Source: Gammaproteobacteria bacterium
GTDB taxonomy: Bacteria > Pseudomonadota > Gammaproteobacteria > Steroidobacterales > UBA11654
Assembly: GCA_029244925.1 (NCBI GenBank)
Contig: JAQWQE010000085.1
Location: 1 to 46,433, forward strand
Direction: 5' to 3'
DNA: 46,433 bases
In this document: in pieces, positions 36,449 through 44,480 of the stretch
How positions within the stretch are numbered: position 1 is the stretch's first letter
How the letters are laid out: each line of letters starts with the position of its first letter
Position numbers and translations under genes: made by a program
Notes under the pieces: model-generated
What the model saw: the letters and a program-made list of their open reading frames with translations, nothing else
Told to the model about the DNA's origin: nothing
The model's database searches: none

Positions 36449-37783
36449 ATGAATAAGCATAACTATCCATCTTCACAACAAGCTTGGTATGGTGTGGTTA
36501 TATTAACCCTTGCCTATATTCTCTCTTTTCTTGATAGGCAATTACTCTCATTGGTGGTTACAGATGTAAAATCTGACCTTGACTTAACGGATAGTCAGGT
36601 AAGCATTATTCTGGGTTTTGCTTTTGCTCTTTTCTATACCACTATGGGGATTCCAATAGGAAGACTTGCTGATAAAAAAAGCAGAAGAACAATAATAGGT
36701 ATAGGAATCACTTTTTGGTGCTTTATGACAGCTGCCACAGGGATCGTTAAAACTTATGCACAATTATTCATTGCTAGAATTGGAGTGGGTGTGGGTGAAG
36801 CAACATTGAGCCCAAGTGCTTTATCGATAATCAGTGATTACTTTCCGAAAGAAAAAAGAGGCACAGCGATGGGTTTTTTTAATATGGGGGTATCTGTAGG
36901 TTCAGGAATTGCATTGATTCTAGGCGGTCAAATTGTTGCCTATTTTGCTGACTTTCCACCCATTATACTGCCTTTAGTAGGACAGATTTACGAATGGCAA
37001 GCATTATTTATCTTTATAGGTATTCCTGGCTTACTAGTAGCTCTTCTAATGTCTACGATCAAGGAACCGTCAAGAAAAGGAAAGATGACACTAGTCAATG
37101 AAAGCGGTAGTTCAAGTGAAGAGATATCCATCAAAGATACTATTCGGTTTATTTATCAAAGAAAAGAAGCCTATGGATGGCTATTCTTATCGATGGCTTG
37201 CTCTGTATTAATTGGTTATGCATTTCTTTCTTGGCTACCAACGATGTATATCCGATCATACAATATAGGCATACCCACCATTACACTTTGGCTGGGGATT
37301 GCTTTCCTAATAGGTGGTCCATTTGGAGCTACTATGAGCGGCTGGTTAGGCGATAAGCTTTACAAAAAATACAACAATAACTCCCATGTTATGCTTTTTG
37401 CTTATAGCATGATTATACTCACTGTTGCAGCTGTATTGGTTCCATTAATGCCAAGCTATCAAACAGCAACATTAATGTTTATACCACAAATTGTGACGGC
37501 CGCTGGTCAAACAGCACTGGCCCCTGTTGCCATGATTAATATCACTCCGAATCAACTTAGAGGGCAAGTTATAGCGGTCTATTTCTTTGTCATTAGCATG
37601 ACAGGATATACATTGGGACCAACGAGTGTGGCATTGATCACTGATTTTATTTTCAAAGATGAAAGCTTAATCATGTATTCAATGTCCATTGTTTCATTGG
37701 TGGTGGGTTTGATTGGTATTTATGCAGGATTCAAATCACTAAATTATTTCAGAGAACAGCCCACAATAGTAGATGCAAACTAG
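36449..37783 (+). CDS. MFS transporter, spinster-like
   Basis: A 444-aa major facilitator with about 12 hydrophobic segments. It opens with the LTLAYILSFLDRQLLSLVV pattern, where the 'DRQ' in the first helix is typical of spinster-like and related organic-acid MFS proteins. GRLADKKSRRTIIGIG follows in the 2-3 loop. The start is taken as ATG 36449, with AAGG 7 nt upstream; an in-frame GTG at 36446 is possible. It lies directly behind the DUF1838 gene, so the two are probably cotranscribed. The end overlaps the convergent CoA-transferase gene by 4 nt. Substrate unknown. Confidence 0.86.
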   Translation: MNKHNYPSSQQAWYGVVILTLAYILSFLDRQLLSLVVTDVKSDLDLTDSQVSIILGFAFALFYTTMGIPIGRLADKKSRRTIIGIGITFWCFMTAATGIVKTYAQLFIARIGVGVGEATLSPSALSIISDYFPKEKRGTAMGFFNMGVSVGSGIALILGGQIVAYFADFPPIILPLVGQIYEWQALFIFIGIPGLLVALLMSTIKEPSRKGKMTLVNESGSSSEEISIKDTIRFIYQRKEAYGWLFLSMACSVLIGYAFLSWLPTMYIRSYNIGIPTITLWLGIAFLIGGPFGATMSGWLGDKLYKKYNNNSHVMLFAYSMIILTVAAVLVPLMPSYQTATLMFIPQIVTAAGQTALAPVAMINITPNQLRGQVIAVYFFVISMTGYTLGPTSVALITDFIFKDESLIMYSMSIVSLVVGLIGIYAGFKSLNYFREQPTIVDAN

Positions 37784-38955
37784 GAGACAATCTCTTTCTT
37801 AAATAAATCCTCAATAGCTTCTTCATCAAAACCAATCTCTTTTAATATTCTTTTACTATGCTCTCCTATTTCTGGCACTGGATGATGCAGGCCAAAACGA
37901 TGATTATTCATCTCAATTGGCAATGATGGGAGCTTTGTATACATGTCCTTATAAGGAACCTTGATATCAATTAAACCATCAGAAGCATTCAGATGTTCAT
38001 CATCGAATAAGTCTTCAGGTTTTGAAATAGGGGCAAATGGCAATCCAGTTTCATCCAATTTCTTCATTAGATCAACCTTATCGTAAGTTTTAAATAGATC
38101 CTGGATCTTTGGAATAATGATGTCTCTTTTCCCTACCCTTCCCGCATTAAGATCCATCTCTTTGTCCTTAATAAATTCAGTTATCTGAAACGAATCGCAA
38201 AAAGATTTCCATTGTCCATCGCTCACCACTCCAACAAAGACTTGTTCCTCATCTCTGGTCTCGAAAATATCATACACTGCCCAGGCCGATACCCGAACGG
38301 ACATTGGTGGTGGTGCAGAGCCTGTGGTTGAAGTTTGTGCCATATGTTGACCCATTAAATAGACAACATTCTCATAGAGTGCACTTGTAACTTTCTGACC
38401 TTTTTCACTCCTATGCCTTTGTTCCAGAGCAGCCATGATGCCAATGGCACCAAACATGCCCCCCATAATATCAATCACTGAGGAACCTGCTCTTAATGGT
38501 TTCCCAGGTGGGCCGGTCATATAAGCTAACCCTCCCATCATTTGAGCCACTTCATCCAAAGCAGTTCTGTGTTCATAAGGGCCTTTTAAAAACCCTTTGG
38601 CTGAACAGTAAATTAAACGTGGATTTAATTGTTCCACATCATCGTAACCAAAACCAAGCTTATCCATAGCGCCCGGTCTAAAGTTTTCAATGAAAACATC
38701 AGCATCAAGCAATAGTTTAGTGACTATTTCTTGGCCTTCAGGAGTTTTAATATCCAAAGCTATACTTCTTTTATTTCGATTGTAGGTGAGAAAGTAACCA
38801 GAACCTGACTGCTTTAAATTCCTAGTCTTGTCGCCTCCAATGGGCTCTATTTTAATCACTTCTGCCCCTAAATCTCCAAGTATTGCTCCAACAGCTGGCC
38901 CCATAACCATGTGAGTCATTTCTATTACTTTAATTCCTGATAATGGTAATTCCAT
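37780..38955 (-). CDS. Class III CoA-transferase (CaiB/BaiF family)
   Basis: A 391-aa family III acyl-CoA:carboxylate CoA-transferase. It has GIKVIEMTHMVMGP at the N-terminus, GDLGAEVIKIEPIGGD, NRNKRSIALDIKTPEGQE and FIENFRPGAMDKLGFGYD. The SSVIDIMGGMFGAIGIM block holds the catalytic Asp (D162, equivalent to D169 of formyl-CoA transferase). It would activate a carboxylic acid as its CoA thioester without ATP, which fits a route that ends in acyl-CoA intermediates. It faces the MFS gene and is divergent from the DUF1244 gene. Substrate unknown. Confidence 0.9.
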   Translation of the reverse strand: MELPLSGIKVIEMTHMVMGPAVGAILGDLGAEVIKIEPIGGDKTRNLKQSGSGYFLTYNRNKRSIALDIKTPEGQEIVTKLLLDADVFIENFRPGAMDKLGFGYDDVEQLNPRLIYCSAKGFLKGPYEHRTALDEVAQMMGGLAYMTGPPGKPLRAGSSVIDIMGGMFGAIGIMAALEQRHRSEKGQKVTSALYENVVYLMGQHMAQTSTTGSAPPPMSVRVSAWAVYDIFETRDEEQVFVGVVSDGQWKSFCDSFQITEFIKDKEMDLNAGRVGKRDIIIPKIQDLFKTYDKVDLMKKLDETGLPFAPISKPEDLFDDEHLNASDGLIDIKVPYKDMYTKLPSLPIEMNNHRFGLHHPVPEIGEHSKRILKEIGFDEEAIEDLFKKEIVS

Positions 38956-39044
38956 AATTTTTCCTATCTTCTTTTTACAGTTTTATAATGAATATTTTAC
39001 TATTCTAATTAATATTATGTTTAGATATCACTCAAAAAATCACG

Positions 39045-39344
39045 ATGAATAAAAATCAAGAAAAAGAATTACTAGCAGCAGTCTTTAAAAGATTGCTTGA
39101 TCATTTAAAGAAAGAAAGTGATTTGCAAAATATAGATTTAATGAATCTTGCAGGATTTTGCAGGAACTGTTTGAGTAAGTGGTACTCGGAAGAAGCTGAA
39201 TCAAGAGACATTACTATTGATATTGATGAAGCAAGAGAATTTATTTATGGCATGCCCTATCAACAATGGAAAGAAGACTATCAAAAACCTGCCACTAAAG
39301 AACAACTAGAGATGATGGGAAATAGAGAAAAAAACAATGGCTAA
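39045..39344 (+). CDS. DUF1244 family protein
   Basis: A 99-aa soluble protein. The block NIDLMNLAGFCRNCLSKWYSE, followed by YGMPYQQWKEDYQKPAT, is the conserved core of DUF1244, a small family common in Alpha- and Gammaproteobacteria with unknown function. Two Cys (C-R-N-C) are conserved and could bind a metal or form a disulfide. It overlaps the following MFS gene by 8 nt, so they are likely co-expressed, which may reflect chance packing more than a shared role. Confidence 0.82.
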   Translation: MNKNQEKELLAAVFKRLLDHLKKESDLQNIDLMNLAGFCRNCLSKWYSEEAESRDITIDIDEAREFIYGMPYQQWKEDYQKPATKEQLEMMGNREKNNG

Positions 39345-40554
39345 CCAATCAAAAATTGCTTTGGATAAAGTTATTCTAATTATTGGTATGGTTATTTATG
39401 GGACAGGATTCTCTCTTTTATATGTTATTTTTGCTCCACTCTCAAGAACCATAGGACTTTCAACCACTGATTTTGGTATTCTCATTGCAGTCTCAAATGT
39501 TGCTCTTGTTTTTTCATCTTACTACTGGGGTAAAAAAAGTCAGACAATGGGAAGAAAACCTGTTTTCATCATTGGTCTTTTCTCTTATGCTTTAGCATAT
39601 TCCTTGTTTGCTTTTGGAATTCAGATCGGTATTTGGCAACTCTTAGCTCCAATGCAATTATTCATTATGTTATTCATTATTCGTTTGATTTATGGAAGCA
39701 TGATTGGAGGCATTCAACCTGCTGCCGTTGCCTACATGTCAGACAATACAAAGCCTTCTGAGAGAGGTAAAGGAATGGCATTAATTGGAATGTCTGCTGG
39801 TATAGGGACAATGATAGGACCTGTAATGGGTGGTGGATTGGCCTTTATACACCCACTTTTTCCAATGTACTTTGGAGCATTGATTGCAGTTTTTGGTGGT
39901 TTTCTTGCAATGAAATATCTCAAAGAATCAACAATAGAAAAAGTGAAAATAGAAAAGAGTTCACTAAAATTTTACGATAAAAGAATATTTCCATTTCTTT
40001 TTGGGTGGTGCATAGCATTTTTAGTCTTTACTGGCACCCAAGTGATTGCTGCATTCTTTATTGAAGACCGTTTGGGAGTTATTGGTCAAAATGAAATTAT
40101 AAAAGCGACTAGTATTGCATTGCTCTCCATGGCTCTAACAACCACTCTAATGCAGGCCGTGGTATTACAAATATTTAACATCTCATTCCAAACTCTACTC
40201 AGAATATGTTTTGTAATTTTCGGAACCATTCTATTGTCCATTACCTTAGTGCAGGAACTATGGCATTTATACCTCGCATTTTCAGGAATTGGTATTGCTT
40301 TTAGTATGATGACTCCAGGCCTGAATGCTGGAGCAACTTTGAGTGTTGAGACTCATGAACAAGGTGAAGTTGCAGGTCTTTTAGCAGCCGCACCTGTCCT
40401 TGGAATGATCTTTGGCCCTCCTCTTGGAGCTTTTCTCTACAACTTAGATACCACTTATCCTTTTTACTATGGAGGGATTGTGGTGCTGACGTTAGGTGTT
40501 TATTTTCAATTTATAAAATTTCCCAAAGATATTCACAGTAAGCTAGATGTTTAA
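39337..40554 (+). CDS. MFS transporter
   Basis: A 405-aa major facilitator with about 12 hydrophobic segments. Signatures are WGKKSQTMGRKPVFIIG in the 2-3 loop and RLIYGSMIGGIQPAAVAYMSD in helix 4 and the loop after it, with SERGKGMALIGMSAGIGTMIGP as the antiporter-like motif C region of helix 5. That pattern suggests a drug/H+ antiporter-1 (DHA1) type exporter. It is the least similar of the four MFS proteins in the island and may be an efflux pump. It overlaps the DUF1244 gene by 8 nt and the convergent split-barrel gene by 4 nt. Confidence 0.85.
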   Translation: MANQSKIALDKVILIIGMVIYGTGFSLLYVIFAPLSRTIGLSTTDFGILIAVSNVALVFSSYYWGKKSQTMGRKPVFIIGLFSYALAYSLFAFGIQIGIWQLLAPMQLFIMLFIIRLIYGSMIGGIQPAAVAYMSDNTKPSERGKGMALIGMSAGIGTMIGPVMGGGLAFIHPLFPMYFGALIAVFGGFLAMKYLKESTIEKVKIEKSSLKFYDKRIFPFLFGWCIAFLVFTGTQVIAAFFIEDRLGVIGQNEIIKATSIALLSMALTTTLMQAVVLQIFNISFQTLLRICFVIFGTILLSITLVQELWHLYLAFSGIGIAFSMMTPGLNAGATLSVETHEQGEVAGLLAAAPVLGMIFGPPLGAFLYNLDTTYPFYYGGIVVLTLGVYFQFIKFPKDIHSKLDV

Positions 40555-41114
40555 GTCTTCTTAGCTTCAGTAAAGCCATCTGATCCCTGTTCATTTTTTT
40601 CATCTTTTCGCCATATCTGTCTTGGTCCATAACCGTCTTTTCTAAGAAAATGTTCTGTATAGACTATTCTATCTGGATCTAACTTCATCAAAGTATATTC
40701 TGGTGCTTTTTCGAATCCGGTGCCAATCTCAGCTGCTGATGCCTGCCATCTAAAAATACTCATGCCATACTTCCATTCTTCTGTTCCTGGTTCTAACAAT
40801 TCAGCTTTACCAAATAATTGTGCACCCTGAGCTGAAGCCCAGCCAGCCATGACGCCAGCAACAGCAAAAGAAACTCTCGGATCACGTTGCATAGCTTTTA
40901 ATTTAGGGCTGCCAGGTTGGGGAAGAATGTATATGGCCATTTGATCAGCATAGAATTCTAATGGGCTAACAATAGGGCCATTAAGGCCAAGTGTTCCCAA
41001 CATCCCAATATTACTCAAGGTTAGAGCTCTTTGTATCTTGTGCTCTAGTTGATCTCTTGGGAGTTTCTTAGTTGTCCAAGGAATTTGTTCTAACCACGGA
41101 TGAGCTTGACTCAT
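40551..41114 (-). CDS. Split-barrel flavin/deazaflavin-binding protein (PNPOx-like)
   Basis: A 187-aa protein of the pyridoxamine 5'-phosphate oxidase-like split-barrel fold. The core reads SNIGMLGTLGLNGPIVSPLEFYADQMAIYILPQPGSPKLKAMQRDPRVSFAV, where the K-x2-x-x-RDPRVSF pattern is typical of the superfamily. These proteins bind FMN, haem or F420; with an F420 operon in the genome, an F420-dependent role is possible but unproven. I start at ATG 41114 because TTGGAG lies 7 nt upstream; the TTG of that motif (41126) is in frame but would remove the ribosome site. It is downstream of the minus-strand MFS gene, 57 nt away. Confidence 0.75.
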   Translation of the reverse strand: MSQAHPWLEQIPWTTKKLPRDQLEHKIQRALTLSNIGMLGTLGLNGPIVSPLEFYADQMAIYILPQPGSPKLKAMQRDPRVSFAVAGVMAGWASAQGAQLFGKAELLEPGTEEWKYGMSIFRWQASAAEIGTGFEKAPEYTLMKLDPDRIVYTEHFLRKDGYGPRQIWRKDEKNEQGSDGFTEAKKT

Positions 41115-41171
41115 TTTTTTCTCCAATTATTTAAATTAATTTTATATTCTTTTTTAAAGCTTAATAAATAT

Positions 41172-42431
41172 TTACATACTATTACTCGCTTTTTTTCGGC
41201 TCAACCATGTGTAAATAGCCATGAGCAATACTAGAAAATTGATAACTCCCATTAGTAAAAATGGTCCAGTATAAATATAGTCAAATAAAATACCGCCCAC
41301 CCCTCCAGCAATAATTTGCCCAATAGCACCGCACATGGCAAAAGCACCAAAAACAGTTCCCCGAATAGCAATTGGTGCTGTTTTCCCTATTAAAGTGGTG
41401 GATGCAATAATGCATGCACCCTCTCCAGCACCCAATATTATAGCGACAGGTATAATTGCATTAGACATAGGATCATCAACTAATCCCATCATGGTATAAC
41501 CAATTGTTGATAAACTGAATGCAATCATAACGCCATAAATTCTATCAATACGATCCATAATAAAACCGAAGATAGGTGCAGTTATCAATACGGTACCGGC
41601 GATTATAGGAATAACAAATGCGCCCCTTGCATAGCCTTGATTGATTGAAAGGCCATTATCCAAAGCAAAATTTGACATCCATAAGAATGTAAAAATTCCG
41701 ACTACAAATATATCACCTCTAGCTGCAGCGGATGCTAAAAAAGCCAATCTTATTCTTGAATCTGATTTAGCAGCAGAAAGTCCATCTCGAAATAAATCTT
41801 TTAGTGAGGCTCTAGAGGGTTTACTTTGTTTAGATCCTGGTTTCAACATAGTTGCAACAAATATAGCAGCAGTAAGACAAATAGCGGTTCCTATCCAAAG
41901 CGTATAAGTTCCTGATTGAATGGCATCGAATCCTTTTTCTTGAAATGCAGCTGGCATCTTTGCTAAAAATAAAGAAGTAATAGTAATGCCCAATCCTTGA
42001 AATAAACCCATAAATCCATTCCATTTAGCTCTGGATTTTTCTTGTGGATAATCCCCCGTATAGATTATTAAAACTGTGGATGCAGCTGCCACACCAATAG
42101 CAAATAAAGCTCTAATTAGATAAAGGTGATATAACTCTGTTGCCAATGGAAAACAAAAATAAGCGACGGACATCAACAACAATCCAAGAGAAAAAATAGG
42201 TTGCCGTCCAAGTTTATCAGCTAAGGCACCCATCAATGCTGTGAGTGAAAGAATTATTAATTCTTGCATAGTGCTTATGGAACCCACAACAGTACCCTGA
42301 ATCCCTCTGGCTATACCCAAATGTTCAGAAAGAATGTAAGGTTGCATGAAATTCATAAACGCAAATACTGAAGTATTCAGCATGGCGACAGGAAAAAAAC
42401 TCAAAGCGTTCATCCTACCTACATTAGGCAT
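41172..42431 (-). CDS. MFS transporter, paralogue of the one at 32275-33594
   Basis: A major facilitator of 419 aa from ATG 42431. It shares GALADKLGRQPIFSLG, TGDYPQEKSRAKW and FGFIMDRIDRIYGV with the MFS at 32275. The coding frame is open upstream and reads KKIGPLFL just before the ATG, matching HKLGPIFL at the N-terminus of the paralogue. The true start is therefore probably upstream, and the best-placed codon is ATC at 42470-42468, 7 nt after AAGGA (42482-42478). The coordinates given use the conservative ATG. It is divergent from the third Rieske gene, so import of that enzyme's substrate is plausible. Confidence 0.85.
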   Translation of the reverse strand: MPNVGRMNALSFFPVAMLNTSVFAFMNFMQPYILSEHLGIARGIQGTVVGSISTMQELIILSLTALMGALADKLGRQPIFSLGLLLMSVAYFCFPLATELYHLYLIRALFAIGVAAASTVLIIYTGDYPQEKSRAKWNGFMGLFQGLGITITSLFLAKMPAAFQEKGFDAIQSGTYTLWIGTAICLTAAIFVATMLKPGSKQSKPSRASLKDLFRDGLSAAKSDSRIRLAFLASAAARGDIFVVGIFTFLWMSNFALDNGLSINQGYARGAFVIPIIAGTVLITAPIFGFIMDRIDRIYGVMIAFSLSTIGYTMMGLVDDPMSNAIIPVAIILGAGEGACIIASTTLIGKTAPIAIRGTVFGAFAMCGAIGQIIAGGVGGILFDYIYTGPFLLMGVINFLVLLMAIYTWLSRKKASNSM

Positions 42432-42567
42432 AAGAAATAAAGGGCCAATTTTCTTAAACTCTTCTTTGATGAAATTTTCCTTAATTTATTTAAATTTAAT
42501 TCTAACTATATTAGCATTAGATAGTGGTTAGTGAAGTCAGATAACTTTAATAAAGTAAGGAAAATAT

Positions 42568-43692
42568 ATGTATACAAATGTATGGTATGTTGCTGCAAGA
42601 AGTGCTGATCTAATAGACAAGCCGTTGTATGTAAAAATGCTAGGTTCTGATTTTGTTTTATTCAGAGATAAAAAAGGAAATGCAGTGTGCTTGAATAATG
42701 TTTGCCCTCATAGAGGAGCTAGTCTTGCTAATGGCACCCTCAGTGAAGAAGGTTATATCTCATGCCCATTTCATGGTTGGGAATTCAATGGATTAGGCAA
42801 ATGCACAAGAATGCCTTCTATCGGGAATGAAGATCCAAATAAAGCGGCTCCAGGTGTAAAAATTGATCATTATCCAACTAAAGAACAACAAGGGCTTATC
42901 TGGACTTTTCTTGGTGATGATATAGAAAATGCGAGCCCTATTTTTGACATACCTGAAGAAAGCGACCCTAACTATACTGTGCTGGAACATGACGTAATAT
43001 TTGAATCAAACTTTCATACTGCTAAATTTAGTAACCTTGATTATGTTCATCTCCCTGTAGTTCATGGCATAAGATTTGAAGACCAAGACAATCCGTATCG
43101 TCCTCCTCCACATAATGTTAAAAGAACTGATTATGGCTTAACTGCTCATATAGAAACTGATTCCACACCTAGTGAAGGTGAATGGGAGGATATTAGAGAA
43201 AAAGGCAGTAGGGTTAAGTCAATACTAAAATATTTTACGGCAGGTGCTACATTACGTGGTGAAGTAGAAATTGGCTCTATTAACTCTGGACAATTTAATG
43301 CTTTTTATGAGTTTTCAACACCAATTAACCAAACTTCAACAATGATGCGTTATTATTTTTTTAGAAATTTCATGACGGATGAAAAAATGGATGATTTTGC
43401 CCTAAAGAGGAATCTTAAAAATATCTATGAAGATAAAATAATAGCTGAAGCACAAGAACCAAAATATGGACCCGATGGTATGCCTAATATTGTTGGGAGA
43501 TATGAAGATACTATTCTAAAGGTATACTGGGAAATAATGCATGAAATGAGAGATAAAGGTTGGCAAATTGATAATAAGAAGTGGCATCAAATGACCTCTG
43601 AAGGAGAATATTGTGTGGTTCCTTCTATTGATCGAAAAAACAGTAAAGAAAAATGGGGATACCCAATGATTCCACGATTGGAAAACAAATGA
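42568..43692 (+). CDS. Rieske non-heme iron oxygenase, alpha-type (copy 3)
   Basis: A 374-aa terminal oxygenase. Rieske ligands are C46-x-H48 and C66-x2-H69 (CPH ... CPFH). The mononuclear iron ligands are D158, H161 and H166 (NLDYVHLPVVH). It is related to copies 1 and 2 (MYTNVWYVA start, CLNNVCPHRGASLANG) but more diverged, especially after the Rieske domain, so a different substrate is likely. AAGGAAAATAT precedes the ATG. The following SDR gene overlaps it by 4 nt, which suggests that the alcohol or diol made here is oxidised by that dehydrogenase. Confidence 0.9.
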   Translation: MYTNVWYVAARSADLIDKPLYVKMLGSDFVLFRDKKGNAVCLNNVCPHRGASLANGTLSEEGYISCPFHGWEFNGLGKCTRMPSIGNEDPNKAAPGVKIDHYPTKEQQGLIWTFLGDDIENASPIFDIPEESDPNYTVLEHDVIFESNFHTAKFSNLDYVHLPVVHGIRFEDQDNPYRPPPHNVKRTDYGLTAHIETDSTPSEGEWEDIREKGSRVKSILKYFTAGATLRGEVEIGSINSGQFNAFYEFSTPINQTSTMMRYYFFRNFMTDEKMDDFALKRNLKNIYEDKIIAEAQEPKYGPDGMPNIVGRYEDTILKVYWEIMHEMRDKGWQIDNKKWHQMTSEGEYCVVPSIDRKNSKEKWGYPMIPRLENK

Positions 43693-44477
43693 GTAGTTTG
43701 GGAACCATTTTTATTACAGGCTCTAATAGAGGCATTGGACTGGAATTTGTAAAACAATATTCTTTAGACAATTGGGATGTAATTGCTACCTGTAGGGACA
43801 CAAGCCAGGCCAAAGAATTAATAGAGTTATCTGAACATAATAATAATCTCAGTTTGATGGATCTTGATATTACCAAGAAGGAAAGTGTTGAAGAAGTAGC
43901 GAATAAATTAAATGGAAAACCAATAGATATATTGATCAATAATGCTGCATATTTAGGGTCGCCTGAGCCCCAAAAATTTGGTCAAATAGACTACAGGATG
44001 TTTACTGAGAGTTTTGAGGTCAATGCCATTGGTCCAATTCGTATTACTGAGAAGTTAATTAATAACGTTCGTGAATCGGATATGAAAAAAATTATTTTTC
44101 TAGGCAGTGGAGCAGGATCAATAGCCCAAATTACACCGCCAGTCACTCTTTATTCGTATCGAGCCAGCAAGGCTGCATTGCATTTAGCAGTTAACAATCT
44201 TTACCATGAACTTCAATCTGAAAATATTATCGTTTCATTGATTAACCCAGGAATGGTTGATACCAGGGGGTTTCTTGACCTTAAGCTAGGAGATCCAATA
44301 CCTGAGCATTTAACCAAAATGGTTCCTATTACTCTAATAAAAATGATTCAAGAAGGGAAAATACCTATGATTACTTCTTTGGAGTCCGTTCAAAATATGA
44401 TGAAATATATAGATCAATTGTCAATTGATACCAAACCGCTTTTTGTTAATTGCGACGGCACTCCCATGCCTTGGTAG
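43689..44477 (+). CDS. Short-chain dehydrogenase/reductase
   Basis: A 262-aa classical SDR. It has the cofactor loop TGSNRGIG (residues 10-17), NNAA (85-88), catalytic S140 (FLGSGAG) and the Y157-R-A-S-K161 active site. The start at ATG 43689 overlaps the Rieske stop (ATGA). A longer frame from 43653 would run inside the Rieske gene and lacks support. After the glycine motif, ATCRDTSQ suggests Arg36 may favour NADP(H). It likely oxidises or reduces the product of the coupled Rieske oxygenase. It is convergent with typA, 3 nt away. Confidence 0.88.
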   Translation: MSSLGTIFITGSNRGIGLEFVKQYSLDNWDVIATCRDTSQAKELIELSEHNNNLSLMDLDITKKESVEEVANKLNGKPIDILINNAAYLGSPEPQKFGQIDYRMFTESFEVNAIGPIRITEKLINNVRESDMKKIIFLGSGAGSIAQITPPVTLYSYRASKAALHLAVNNLYHELQSENIIVSLINPGMVDTRGFLDLKLGDPIPEHLTKMVPITLIKMIQEGKIPMITSLESVQNMMKYIDQLSIDTKPLFVNCDGTPMPW

Positions 44478-44480
44478 ACG

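Noticed and set aside
24450..44477. The island as a recent mobile element
   Set aside because: No integrase, transposase, attachment-site repeat or tRNA junction at its edges; base composition looks like the rest of the window.
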